This document shows positions 1 through 7,900 of a stretch of DNA of 12,498 bases, piece after piece. A model generated the notes under the pieces. That model worked only from the letters and a program-made list of their open reading frames with translations. It did no database searches and was not told the origin of the DNA. Source of the stretch: an uncultured Collinsella sp. (GTDB taxonomy: Bacteria; Actinomycetota; Coriobacteriia; Coriobacteriales; Coriobacteriaceae). Within the stretch, counting starts at the first letter, position 1. Each line of letters opens with the position of its first letter. The position numbers and the translations under genes were made by a program. The stretch is from the NCBI GenBank assembly GCA_902478945.1, contig CABSMX010000062.1:1-12498 (forward strand), given 5' to 3'.

Positions 1-44
1 CACTCGACTAGTCGTCGGCAGCGTCAGATGTGTCTAAGAGACAG
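1..44 (+). other. Nextera sequencing adapter with i5 index (non-genomic)
   Basis: Bases 12-44 match the 33-base Nextera read-1 transposase adapter (TCGTCGGCAGCGTC followed by the Tn5 mosaic end AGATGTGTATAAGAGACAG) at every position except 34, where C replaces A. Bases 4-11 (TCGACTAG) are the i5 index I know as S513, and bases 1-3 (CAC) fit the end of the P5 primer. The order P5 - index - adapter - insert is exactly that of a library molecule, so this is untrimmed adapter and not a genomic Tn5 end. Genomic sequence begins at about 45. Confidence 0.97.
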
Positions 45-103
45 ATTAAAGCCGGAAAAGACCGTAGCGAACAGCGACACACTCCCACCCGAACCCTAGC
101 TTA
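45..103. other. Non-coding left flank with a small hairpin
   Basis: No gene is visible between the adapter and the stop codon of the HEPN-like gene. A perfect 7-base inverted repeat, CTAGCTT (96-102) and AAGCTAG (114-120), encloses the stop codon of that gene. No T-run follows on the minus strand, so it is not a convincing intrinsic terminator. Confidence 0.4.
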
Positions 104-661
104 CTACAGATCAAAGCTAGCTTGAATTTCATCAGCCCAATCAAGCAATACGCCAGGTTTGATAACCAATCGCATAGTCAGGTTATTTTTCTTATCTTCT
201 AGAATGGCGTATTTACCAGCATCAGTTACTCTGCCATGGGCGAGTGAGTTGCGAATATGTTTGATAATGCAATCAAAATCGCATTCCGGCGACCCCTTTT
301 GCATGTTATTCGGCACATGTCGGCAGAAAAAACCTTTTGAGCGGTCAGGAACAAAAGTCTCATCGGATAAACAAGCTGCATCCAAGTCACGAATCTTTTG
401 AGATAGGTCGCGAAACGAATAGAAAATGAAATCGGATTCAACACAACCCGCCCTTTTGCACAAATCCCGCACCAAATCGCGCTTAACAGTCTCGGACAAT
501 GAATTTGGTAAATCGATAGAAAGGGGTGAAGTGTGTACCGGAGCAGCATAGTAAAGAAAGAACTCAAGCATTTTAGAAGCATCAGAATCCGAGTAAACAG
601 AGAATACGCCCTTATTTGCCATTTCTTGACATATTGACACCTCAACCACCCCATTTATCAA
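104..661 (-). CDS. HEPN-like domain protein, putative ribonuclease
   Basis: A protein of up to 185 residues. The clearest signal is HIRNSLAHGR at residues 135-144, containing R137-x4-H142, the R-x4-6-H motif typical of HEPN ribonuclease domains of toxin, abortive-infection and related systems. The residues before it are mainly helical and the tail (about 150-185) is short, so this looks like one compact HEPN domain with no partner domain. The family reading rests on this motif and its HxxRNxxAHG setting; RNA cleavage is inferred. The longest reading starts at a TTG (661); the first ATG is at 622 (residue 14), and neither has an ideal ribosome binding site, so the start is uncertain. The gene is AT-richer than the operon upstream, which suggests separate acquisition. 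It lies 89 bases after the coiled-coil gene on the same strand and probably has its own promoter. No MNT nucleotidyltransferase partner is visible, but the region beyond the contig end is unknown. Confidence 0.75.
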   Translation of the reverse strand: MINGVVEVSICQEMANKGVFSVYSDSDASKMLEFFLYYAAPVHTSPLSIDLPNSLSETVKRDLVRDLCKRAGCVESDFIFYSFRDLSQKIRDLDAACLSDETFVPDRSKGFFCRHVPNNMQKGSPECDFDCIIKHIRNSLAHGRVTDAGKYAILEDKKNNLTMRLVIKPGVLLDWADEIQASFDL

Positions 662-680
662 AAAAGATCTTCGACCAATT

Positions 681-709
681 ATTCTAAAGAGCTGTGTCGT
701 TCATTTGAG
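681..709 (-). promoter_or_regulatory. Possible promoter of the HEPN-like gene
   Basis: On the minus strand a TAGAAT box lies at 686-681. About 17 bases upstream is CTCAAA, only a 3-of-6 match to a -35 element. The box sits about 20 bases before the TTG start and about 60 before the first ATG. It would let the HEPN-like gene be expressed independently of the operon. Confidence 0.35.
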
Positions 710-724
710 TATCGAATTCACGAA

Positions 725-738
725 TGGCATTCTTGCCA
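725..738 (-). other. Hairpin after the operon's last gene
   Basis: A perfect inverted repeat TGGCA-TTCT-TGCCA lies 12 bases downstream of the stop codon of the last operon gene (751). The stem is only 5 bp and no T-run follows on the minus strand. It could be a weak or Rho-assisted stop, or chance. Confidence 0.25.
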
Positions 739-750
739 AATACCACCGCC

Positions 751-1755
751 CTACTGCCCCAGCTCCTTAAGCGCTTGTATGGACGCTGCGCGGGTCTCGG
801 CGTAGGCAAGGCGTGCGTCGCTCAGCTGCTTGTCGAGCTGATCCACCTGTCCACTTATTTCCTTAATCTGCCTGCCGATTTCTTCAATCCTGGTAAACGC
901 CTTCCAATTGCGCCGGTCGGAAAGCTTTTGATACTCCCGACGCAACACCAATAGCTGGGTGAGGAGGGCATCGCGCGACCTATCGAGCTCTTCCATCTTG
1001 TCGCGTGCGGCCTTTACCTTCCTTGCGATGCGGAGCCTTTCCTCCTCTTCCGAAGAGAGCTCGGGAGCAGGCTCCGACGCAGGCCCTGGCGTTTGCGCGG
1101 GCTCAGGCTCGGGCTCAGAAGAATCCTCAGGCTCAGACGCTGCTTCGAGCTCGGGCTCCGGCTCAACAACCGTTTCAGCCTCCGGCTCCACAGGAACCGG
1201 ATCATCCATCTCCAAAAACGCGCAGATCCCCGGCTCCGTCGCCGGCCTTGCCTCGAGCACCGTGGCAACCACGCTGCTGCTCAGCATCGTGCTCTGTGAG
1301 CAAAGCACCGCGCGGAAGCGCCGCATAAGAAAGCCAAACCCGGAAATCTGCTGCGCCAATCGCTCGTCATAGGCAACGCGGACCTCGCTTTCACTCGTCT
1401 GCCGCACCGAAAGCCAGTCGCCCACGCACATCAGCTGCACCAGCGTGATAGGCGTCAGGTCGCCCTCAAAGAGCGGCTGCAGGCGGGGCGAAACATCGTC
1501 GCGGGGAACAACCAACTCAGTATGTTTCTCGAGCTCCACGAGCGTGGTGCCGACGTACTGGCACAAATCGATGTTGCTCGGAACATCCGTAAAATGCTCG
1601 CGCGCACGGCTTAGGAGCCACTCACTTTTATCCGCGTTGATATGAACGCGCTTAAGAACATGCGACGACCCGTCCCAGGTAACATCGGAATGCTCCAAAA
1701 ACAGCCAGCCGTCACAAAACACCTCCATAACAAAGATGGGAAAGGCTTTCTGCAT
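751..1755 (-). CDS. Coiled-coil protein with acidic Glu-Pro linker, last gene of the operon
   Basis: 334 residues, family not recognised. Three regions are visible. Residues 1-180 form a globular-looking domain rich in Trp, Phe and Leu. Residues 185-238 are a low-complexity acidic linker dominated by Glu and Pro. Residues 235-332 are a charged helical stretch with heptad-like Leu, Ile and Val spacing, ending in RAASIQALKELGQ, very likely a coiled coil. There is no signal peptide or membrane segment, so it should be cytoplasmic. The start is secure: the ATG lies 2 bases after the helicase stop codon and its Shine-Dalgarno AAGGAG (1769-1764) is formed by the last Lys-Glu codons of the helicase gene. 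This coupling suggests made-to-order stoichiometry with the helicase, and the coiled coil suggests it is an assembly or adaptor subunit; both are inferences. The Glu-Pro linker resembles those in the first two proteins of the operon. Confidence 0.88.
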   Translation of the reverse strand: MQKAFPIFVMEVFCDGWLFLEHSDVTWDGSSHVLKRVHINADKSEWLLSRAREHFTDVPSNIDLCQYVGTTLVELEKHTELVVPRDDVSPRLQPLFEGDLTPITLVQLMCVGDWLSVRQTSESEVRVAYDERLAQQISGFGFLMRRFRAVLCSQSTMLSSSVVATVLEARPATEPGICAFLEMDDPVPVEPEAETVVEPEPELEAASEPEDSSEPEPEPAQTPGPASEPAPELSSEEEERLRIARKVKAARDKMEELDRSRDALLTQLLVLRREYQKLSDRRNWKAFTRIEEIGRQIKEISGQVDQLDKQLSDARLAYAETRAASIQALKELGQ

Positions 1756-1757
1756 CG

Positions 1758-3686
1758 TTACATCTCCTTGAGTTCTTGCATATCGTCCGCGATGCCTTGG
1801 CCGCTGACCTCGCTCCGCTGGCCCTCGTCGTCAAACAGGCCCTTAAACACCAGTTCCAGATCGCGCTCGTCGGTATAGCCGGGCTCCAGCGTGCCGCGGT
1901 CGATCGAGTCGAGCATGACCTGCTCCTTGTACTGCAGGCGCTCGTAAATGTTGCGGTCGAGCGACCACGGTCCGTCGCGGCGCTCGTACACGGCGCGCAG
2001 GTAGTGGTACTGCGTGTATTGCTCTTGCGACAGGCCCAAGCGGTGAATGCGATCCTTGGACTGCAGCAAGTGCACCAGGTTGTAGCTGCACTCAAAGTAG
2101 ACGGCGTCGTGACATACTCCATGGAGCGAGACCGACTCTGCCAGTGTGTGCGGGTTGGTGACAAGCACACTCGTCTCCCCCGCCTTAAACGAATCGATGA
2201 CGCGGGCGCGCGTGGGCATATCGGTCGACCCGCTGATAGCGCGGGCCGTAATGCCACGCTCGTGCAGCTCGTGCACCACGTTGCGAATGCTGCGCTTAAA
2301 GATGCACCACACGATGACCGATTTGCCCTGGGCCACCAGCGATTCGACCAAATCCAGGCAGGCGACCATCTTAGCCGTCGGCCGGTCGTCCACCTGCAGG
2401 CCTTCCAGTGCCTTGCCCGCCCCCGTCTGCACTTCGCCGTCAAACAGGTCGGCGTAGTCGCCGGCGCTCAGATCCTCGGCCAGCATGCGCGGGTCGGACG
2501 AAAGCTGCAGCAGGCGAATGATCATCTCGAACGGCTCGCCCGAAAGCGTGAGCAGCACCTTTTGAAATAATTGCTGCTCCCAGCGATCAACCGCCACATC
2601 GACCAGATGGTCCTCGTTGGCCTGCGGCACGCCCAGCTGATACTTATTGGTGCGGCAAAAGAACGGCGCGATGGACTCGTTAATATGTTCAACGTCATCC
2701 TCGCTCGTCGACTTAAGGGCATTGGCACTCATGCCAAAGTACCAGTTGTAGTCGCGCGGCCATAGGCAGTGGAGCAGGTTGTATAGGTCCTCAAACGAGT
2801 TGGGAATCGGCGTACCGGTAAGCGCGATAAAATACGGCGCCGCCGCGGCAATCTGCACCGCGCTTGCCGCGCGCTTGCCACCCACACGCTTCACCTTGTG
2901 GACTTCGTCGAACACCACCAGGGCGCGATCGGCCGCAATACGCGCGGCCGCCTCCCCCAGCGCAACCGACTCGTAGTTGAGCAAAATCATGTCGTAGCGC
3001 TTGTAGTCGAACAGCAGGGTACTGTACTTGTCGCGCGTGGAACGACCGCGAAACTCCGGATCGTGGAAACACAGCGAACGCAAAGGGTGATCGGCCCCAA
3101 AGCAAGCCGCCCATTCGTCGCGCCACGAGCCAAAGGCGTTCTTGGGCGAAAGAACGATGATGCGATCGACCAGGTCGCGCTCGCGCAGATAGGCAAACGT
3201 GCCCAAGACCGACGCTGTCTTGCCCGAACCGGGAACGGAGAAATTGGCGCAGCGGCCCATGGCGCTCATAAAGAACGCGTCCCACAGCTGGCGGTCCTTA
3301 AGTGGGCGTTGCATCAGGGTGTCCTCTGCCTGGCAAAACTCGCCAAAGCGGTCCAAGATCGACTCATCGCGCGCCTTAATCAGCAGGCCCACGCGCGCCT
3401 TCTCGCGCAACAGGTCCTCGCGCGCGGTAAGGCCTCGCAGCAGGTCCGGATCGATTTCACAGTCCACGCCAAAGCTTGCCGCCTGCTGCAGCAGCTCGAC
3501 GACGCGCTTGGCACCGGGACCTTCCATCGACAGCGAAAAGAGCACGTCCGTCTCTCGATAGCTCGGCGCATAGCGGCGCAGTGCCGAAAGCCGGATCTTC
3601 CAGACCGGCTCGCGACGCAGCTGCTCAACCGTCATGTCGAGCGGCACGACGGAAATACCGTCGTTATACGAGAGGCGCAGCTTCAT
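1758..3686 (-). CDS. SNF2-type DEAD/DEAH-box helicase/translocase
   Basis: 642 residues with a complete two-lobe superfamily 2 motor. In order: motif I (Walker A) VPGSGKT at 151-157; motif Ia around SPKNAFGSWRDEW (180-192), the Pro-x-x-Trp form usual in SNF2 proteins; motif II FDEVH (259-263), a DEAH-type box; motif III ALTGTPIPN (288-296); motif IV around 457-463; motif V around TNPHTLAESVSLHG (510-523); motif VI QSKDRIHRLG (542-551). All ATP-binding and hydrolysis residues are present, so it should be an active ATP-driven DNA translocase or remodeller. Residues 1-140 carry no recognised catalytic domain and no nuclease is fused at either end. The ATG directly follows the TAA of the ParB-like gene (TAAATG) and uses GAGGAA (3698-3693) inside that gene as ribosome binding site, so translation is coupled. 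SNF2 proteins are common in restriction and phage-defence loci; its specific role here is inferred. Confidence 0.93.
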   Translation of the reverse strand: MKLRLSYNDGISVVPLDMTVEQLRREPVWKIRLSALRRYAPSYRETDVLFSLSMEGPGAKRVVELLQQAASFGVDCEIDPDLLRGLTAREDLLREKARVGLLIKARDESILDRFGEFCQAEDTLMQRPLKDRQLWDAFFMSAMGRCANFSVPGSGKTASVLGTFAYLRERDLVDRIIVLSPKNAFGSWRDEWAACFGADHPLRSLCFHDPEFRGRSTRDKYSTLLFDYKRYDMILLNYESVALGEAAARIAADRALVVFDEVHKVKRVGGKRAASAVQIAAAAPYFIALTGTPIPNSFEDLYNLLHCLWPRDYNWYFGMSANALKSTSEDDVEHINESIAPFFCRTNKYQLGVPQANEDHLVDVAVDRWEQQLFQKVLLTLSGEPFEMIIRLLQLSSDPRMLAEDLSAGDYADLFDGEVQTGAGKALEGLQVDDRPTAKMVACLDLVESLVAQGKSVIVWCIFKRSIRNVVHELHERGITARAISGSTDMPTRARVIDSFKAGETSVLVTNPHTLAESVSLHGVCHDAVYFECSYNLVHLLQSKDRIHRLGLSQEQYTQYHYLRAVYERRDGPWSLDRNIYERLQYKEQVMLDSIDRGTLEPGYTDERDLELVFKGLFDDEGQRSEVSGQGIADDMQELKEM

Positions 3687-4919
3687 TTAGGCTTCCTCGC
3701 CGCCCATCTTGTACGCAATCTTGTCCTTGATCATGCTCACCCTGGCCTCGAGCTTAGCGACCTCGGCGGCGATATTGGCTATCTCGTCCGCGGGCAACAA
3801 GCCAAAGGTCGATTCCTCCACCTGGTCAAGATCCTTGATGGCGCGAATGATCGAGAGCGAAGGCGACTTGAGGGCCTTGTTCATCTTGGTGGTGTTTTCT
3901 GCCGATTCGATAACCTCGCGGAAGGCCGTCGCCAGCTGGACATCATCGCGAATCTCGGCGATATCGGTCGAGGTCACGACCTCTTTGTTCTTTAGGCGCT
4001 CGGCAACCTCAAAAGCCAGCTCGTTTTCACGCTCGATAAAGCGATCGGCATCGGGACCCTCCAAAATTGGCTTCATCTTGCGAACGAAACGCACGATGTC
4101 GCCCTGCGGCTCGGCAATCATGTTGGCGAAGACGATGTTTTTAACGTCTTCTTCCTGTTCGTCGCTCTTGCATTTTTTAAGAACGCCCTGCAGATCGTTG
4201 ATAACACCGGCGACCTTGAGCTCGCGCGCCAGGTGGAACTGGTCCTTGGCGTTGGCAAACTCCAAAAACTCACTCATGTACCGAGCTTTAATGATCTCCT
4301 TCTCGAGCTCCTTGGGCTCAACGCCAATGCACTGGGCGTACTCTTCCTTCGAGAGCAGATTGGAGCTGATGATGTCGTTGTAGATGCCCACCAGGCGGTC
4401 GACGGGATCGTAACCAACCTTCTCTTCCTCGCCATGCTGAATCGAAAGCTCCAGCATCTTGATCTTCTTGGAGTCGTTGCCCAGGCTCTCGGGAAGGATG
4501 ACAGCCTCAAACCACCCAAAACTAGGATTATTGGCAGCAAGGCGGCGCAGACAGGTAAAGCGGCGGTTGCCGTCGACGATCAGACCGTCGGCAAGCACCA
4601 CACCGGGACGCTCCTGTGAGCGCAGGGCAATGCTGCGCTGCGTCTTATCGATGGCGTCCTTGTTACTATCGACAATAAAGCCCTCGATGATGTCATTGCA
4701 AGCCGCGACGCCCAGTTCGTTAAACGCGTCCTCGCCATGCTCGGCCTTATAGCGGCTGATCCACGAGGCGATGCGGTCGTTTTGCACGTTGTAACGCAGG
4801 CAGTCGAGCTTAATGCTGTAAACGGGATACATCTCGGGCTTGCCGTCGATCACAATCTTATGGTTGGCGCCGGTCGGCTTAATGTTGACACTGTCATCGA
4901 TCATCTCGAACAGGTTCAT
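3687..4919 (-). CDS. ParB/Srx-like domain protein
   Basis: 410 residues. The ParB/Srx signature is VLADGLIVDGNRRFTCLRRL (108-127), with the core VDGNRR at 115-120 corresponding to the G-E/H-R-R nucleotide-binding box of ParB/Spo0J. A second ParB-like stretch follows at 156-180 (LELSIQHGEEEKVGYDPVDR, like the ParB segment ahead of its helix-turn-helix), then a probable helix-turn-helix at about 189-208. Residues 42-57 (RYN..NDRI) resemble the entry segment of this domain. The C-terminal half is mostly helical and ends in a charged possible coiled coil (380-402). Canonical ParBs bind or hydrolyse CTP and load on DNA; other members act as nucleases or as modification sensors in defence proteins. 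Which applies here cannot be told. No ParA is present, so chromosome or plasmid partition is unlikely. Ribosome binding site AGGAGG (4933-4928) overlaps the stop codon of the preceding gene; its own TAA abuts the helicase ATG. Confidence 0.87.
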   Translation of the reverse strand: MNLFEMIDDSVNIKPTGANHKIVIDGKPEMYPVYSIKLDCLRYNVQNDRIASWISRYKAEHGEDAFNELGVAACNDIIEGFIVDSNKDAIDKTQRSIALRSQERPGVVLADGLIVDGNRRFTCLRRLAANNPSFGWFEAVILPESLGNDSKKIKMLELSIQHGEEEKVGYDPVDRLVGIYNDIISSNLLSKEEYAQCIGVEPKELEKEIIKARYMSEFLEFANAKDQFHLARELKVAGVINDLQGVLKKCKSDEQEEDVKNIVFANMIAEPQGDIVRFVRKMKPILEGPDADRFIERENELAFEVAERLKNKEVVTSTDIAEIRDDVQLATAFREVIESAENTTKMNKALKSPSLSIIRAIKDLDQVEESTFGLLPADEIANIAAEVAKLEARVSMIKDKIAYKMGGEEA

Positions 4920-4931
4920 GTTGGTTTCCTC

Positions 4932-7900
4932 CTATTGGTTGTTTTTGATATACAGCTCGCGCAGGTATTCTGCGTTCGCTTCCTTGTTGGGCATGACCAT
5001 GTCAAGGTCCACGTTATAGAACAGGCCCCTATCTTTTACGGCCCTTTGGATATCGGCGGCAGTGATGACGACGCCATACTCGTTCCGGAACGCATCAATC
5101 AGGTCTTCTACCTCGATAGGTCCTTTTTGTTTGACAACATATTCGACTGCATCGGCAGACGAGAACGTTCCCTCCTTGCGGCAGAACATACAAACGCCGC
5201 TAAAGCGGGTACGCCTGATTTGGTTGCCCGGAATAGCGTACATAATGAGTCCTTCATAAAACGTCTCGTCAAAACCGTACTCTTCAAACACTGCGTCAAG
5301 GTCATGCTTAAAACCTTGTTTTCGCAAACTTGCCACCGTAAATGGCACCCCCGGCTCCGTTCGGGTGTACATCGCATACGCATAGATCATCAGCTGCAAT
5401 TTTCTGATACCCGTCGACTGCTCTAGGTGACCGAGCGAGACAAACGAACCACGATTGCACTCAATAAAAGTGAGGTTGCAAAGCAGAGATGCAATCTCCA
5501 GCCTAAAGTCTGGATGGTTAACGACCTCGTCGCCAAAACCGGGCGCACCGTATGCAAAGCAGTCGCGAGACCTGAGCAACTGCGCAAAGGATTGCCTCAG
5601 GTCAACGCCCTTTTTAACAATTAATTCTCTTGATATCTTCAAGCCAAGGGGGTCAAGAGTATAGTCATTAATCGAACGAGAGGAGTCAGTCCCGTACTTG
5701 GCGGTAAAACTCGCCGTGACATATGGCAGTGAAACATAGTCCTCGGTGACCATGTTTTTAATGAACTGTTGCTGCTCGGGCGTTAGGTCGGTCTCGACAA
5801 ACGAGTAACGACCGTTACGGAGATATTCGCCCATGTCAAGCAGGTAGTTGCTCCGCACCGTCGCTTTCGAAACGCAATAGGTATCCGCATACCTCTGAGC
5901 CAACTCTTCTCGTGACAACTCGGTACCCGCACTAGACAACACGCCGAGCATCTGACGTTTACGATTCGTCTCACCCAAGCGAATCAAAGGAATCGCGCCC
6001 ATTTCGAGACCAGAGATTGAGTCCGCATGAACAAACGAACGGATTATCTCGTAGAGTTCTTCTTCGTCGCGAACGTCGTATAAATCGCACAGCTCTTGGT
6101 TCTCCCTCAGGATAAGCCCCGTGCCGCATTCGATATTACGCTTGACAGCACGCCTTAAAACTCGGCGCAGTTCGGAAGTAAAGCGGCTGTCAACCGCATA
6201 AGACCGTATCTTGTTAGCGCGCGGTATCAAGAACATACACGATCCTTTGAGCGCATTCAGGCACCGAATATCCTCATCCGGCAGCGCAACGGATTCCCGA
6301 TGGGCACAGCCGTTATTCTCCAAGAACTGCTGATACATGGTGCGAATTTCTTTTAGACTGTGGTACTCCACAACGGTTCCAGACTCGGCAAATGCACGCA
6401 ACGCCTTGCCAAGCGAGAAAAAACCACTGGACCGTTTGTACGGCACTCGTTCAGACCCTGAAATATTATCCTCCCCAGCGTTTGCGAGAACGCCGGATCC
6501 ATCGGCGGCAGGCTGGCGATTCAGCTGCGCTATCCTCTCGCGCCATTCCAGCGGCAACGTACGATCGTTGGCGGCAAGGCGCAGACTAAACTTGTTCGAT
6601 ACCTTAACGGCTTTCAGGTAGCCAAAAGTCATCGGGGATGCCTGCGTTATCTCGCAAAACGTCTCCACGGTAAGGTCGTAACACGTGTAAAACGAACTAA
6701 ATTGATCCTCGTCCAATTGCGGACGGTTGCTGATCAGGCCATCACGACGTCGACGCAGAGGACCGAGTCCGGCCGGCTTGCGAGGGTAATCCATAAGGGG
6801 CCTGTCGCTAAAGACCCAGCGCAGTAGGTCGGCATCATCGGCGGGCAGCAACGCCAGCCACGCCTCGATAGACATAGGGCCTTTGCCGGTGAGGTCTTCG
6901 ATTTTGCTGATAAAGGGCTTTGCCGGCCGCTCCAGGGCCGGGGCGGGAGTTGGCTCGGGAGCGGCAGGGTCAGGCATCTGGTCTGGCTCGGGCTCGGTCG
7001 CAGGGTTGGGCTCGGTCGCAGGCTCGGGCTCGGTCGCTGGCTCGGGCTCCGGTGTCGGCGCGACAGCTTGCTCCACCGGCACGGCCTTCTTCTCAGCCCG
7101 GTCGCCAGCATTTTCAGTCGCCGCACTCGCCAAGTACGCGCGAACCACCCGACAGACAGACGGCTCAAGATCCTTATCAATCTCTGCATATTTAAGGGGA
7201 ATAATGCCCTGCCCGTAAACACGCTCCATATACAGGTAAGCAGGCTGTACAGCATGCGTTAAGGCGCAAAAAACCTCTTCAGAAATCTTGTACACCTTAA
7301 AGAGCGTGCCAAAAACATCGATGTCAAAACGCGGACGTTCCTCCATGAGGAAGTCGTAGCGTACCTCAATATAATTAGCAGGCTTCCCAATCCTGTCAGC
7401 CCATTTGTCCGGATTTTTTTCGACAAGCATATAGCCCATCAGAGCGCGATCCTGATACGCAAGGCCCGTAAACCACCCGTTAAAGTTTACGACGTCCTGG
7501 CCAATAGCCAGCCCAAGGGCCTCCTCAAGAGTAAGGTCCTTGGGCTCATACCAACCAGTCTCATCTGAAGAATCCGCCTCACACGCACCCGCCTGAGCAC
7601 ATGACGAATCCTCCGAGCTATCTGTATCAATCGGTGCAATAACCGCTCTGTCCGCATTAACATGTTCGCAGGTAGAAGTTGTATTTAATAGATTAATATC
7701 CGAGTAAGCGCGAGACTTCCCAAATCCAAGCCGTTCAAATGATGAAGCCGCTGCATCAATTGCGAGATATTCCTCTTTCAATCCTGCAAGCACAGCGGCT
7801 ATGCACTCATCAACGTCCTGACACAGCTCGAGCCTTTCGTACAATCTCATGCAAAAGAGCACACGGAAGGATGGCACATATACTGAAAGAGAATCTGAAA

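Noticed and set aside
12..44. Genomic Tn5-type transposon end
   Set aside because: The mosaic end is joined to the synthetic read-1 adapter and an index sequence, which occurs only in library molecules.
959..1372. Plus-strand Ser/Gly-rich open frame
   Set aside because: It is the antisense of the Glu-Pro linker of the coiled-coil gene; the Ser/Gly repeats are the complement of Glu/Pro codons.
2898..3995. Plus-strand open frame of 365 codons
   Set aside because: It lies opposite the SNF2 helicase, across the junction with the ParB-like gene, and has no recognisable domain.
3687..4919. Chromosome or plasmid partition ParB
   Set aside because: No ParA gene or parS-like repeats are visible and the gene is embedded in an operon with a SNF2 motor.
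6985..7054. CRISPR-like short repeats
   Set aside because: The 18-base units are directly adjacent with no spacers, keep the reading frame and code a linker.
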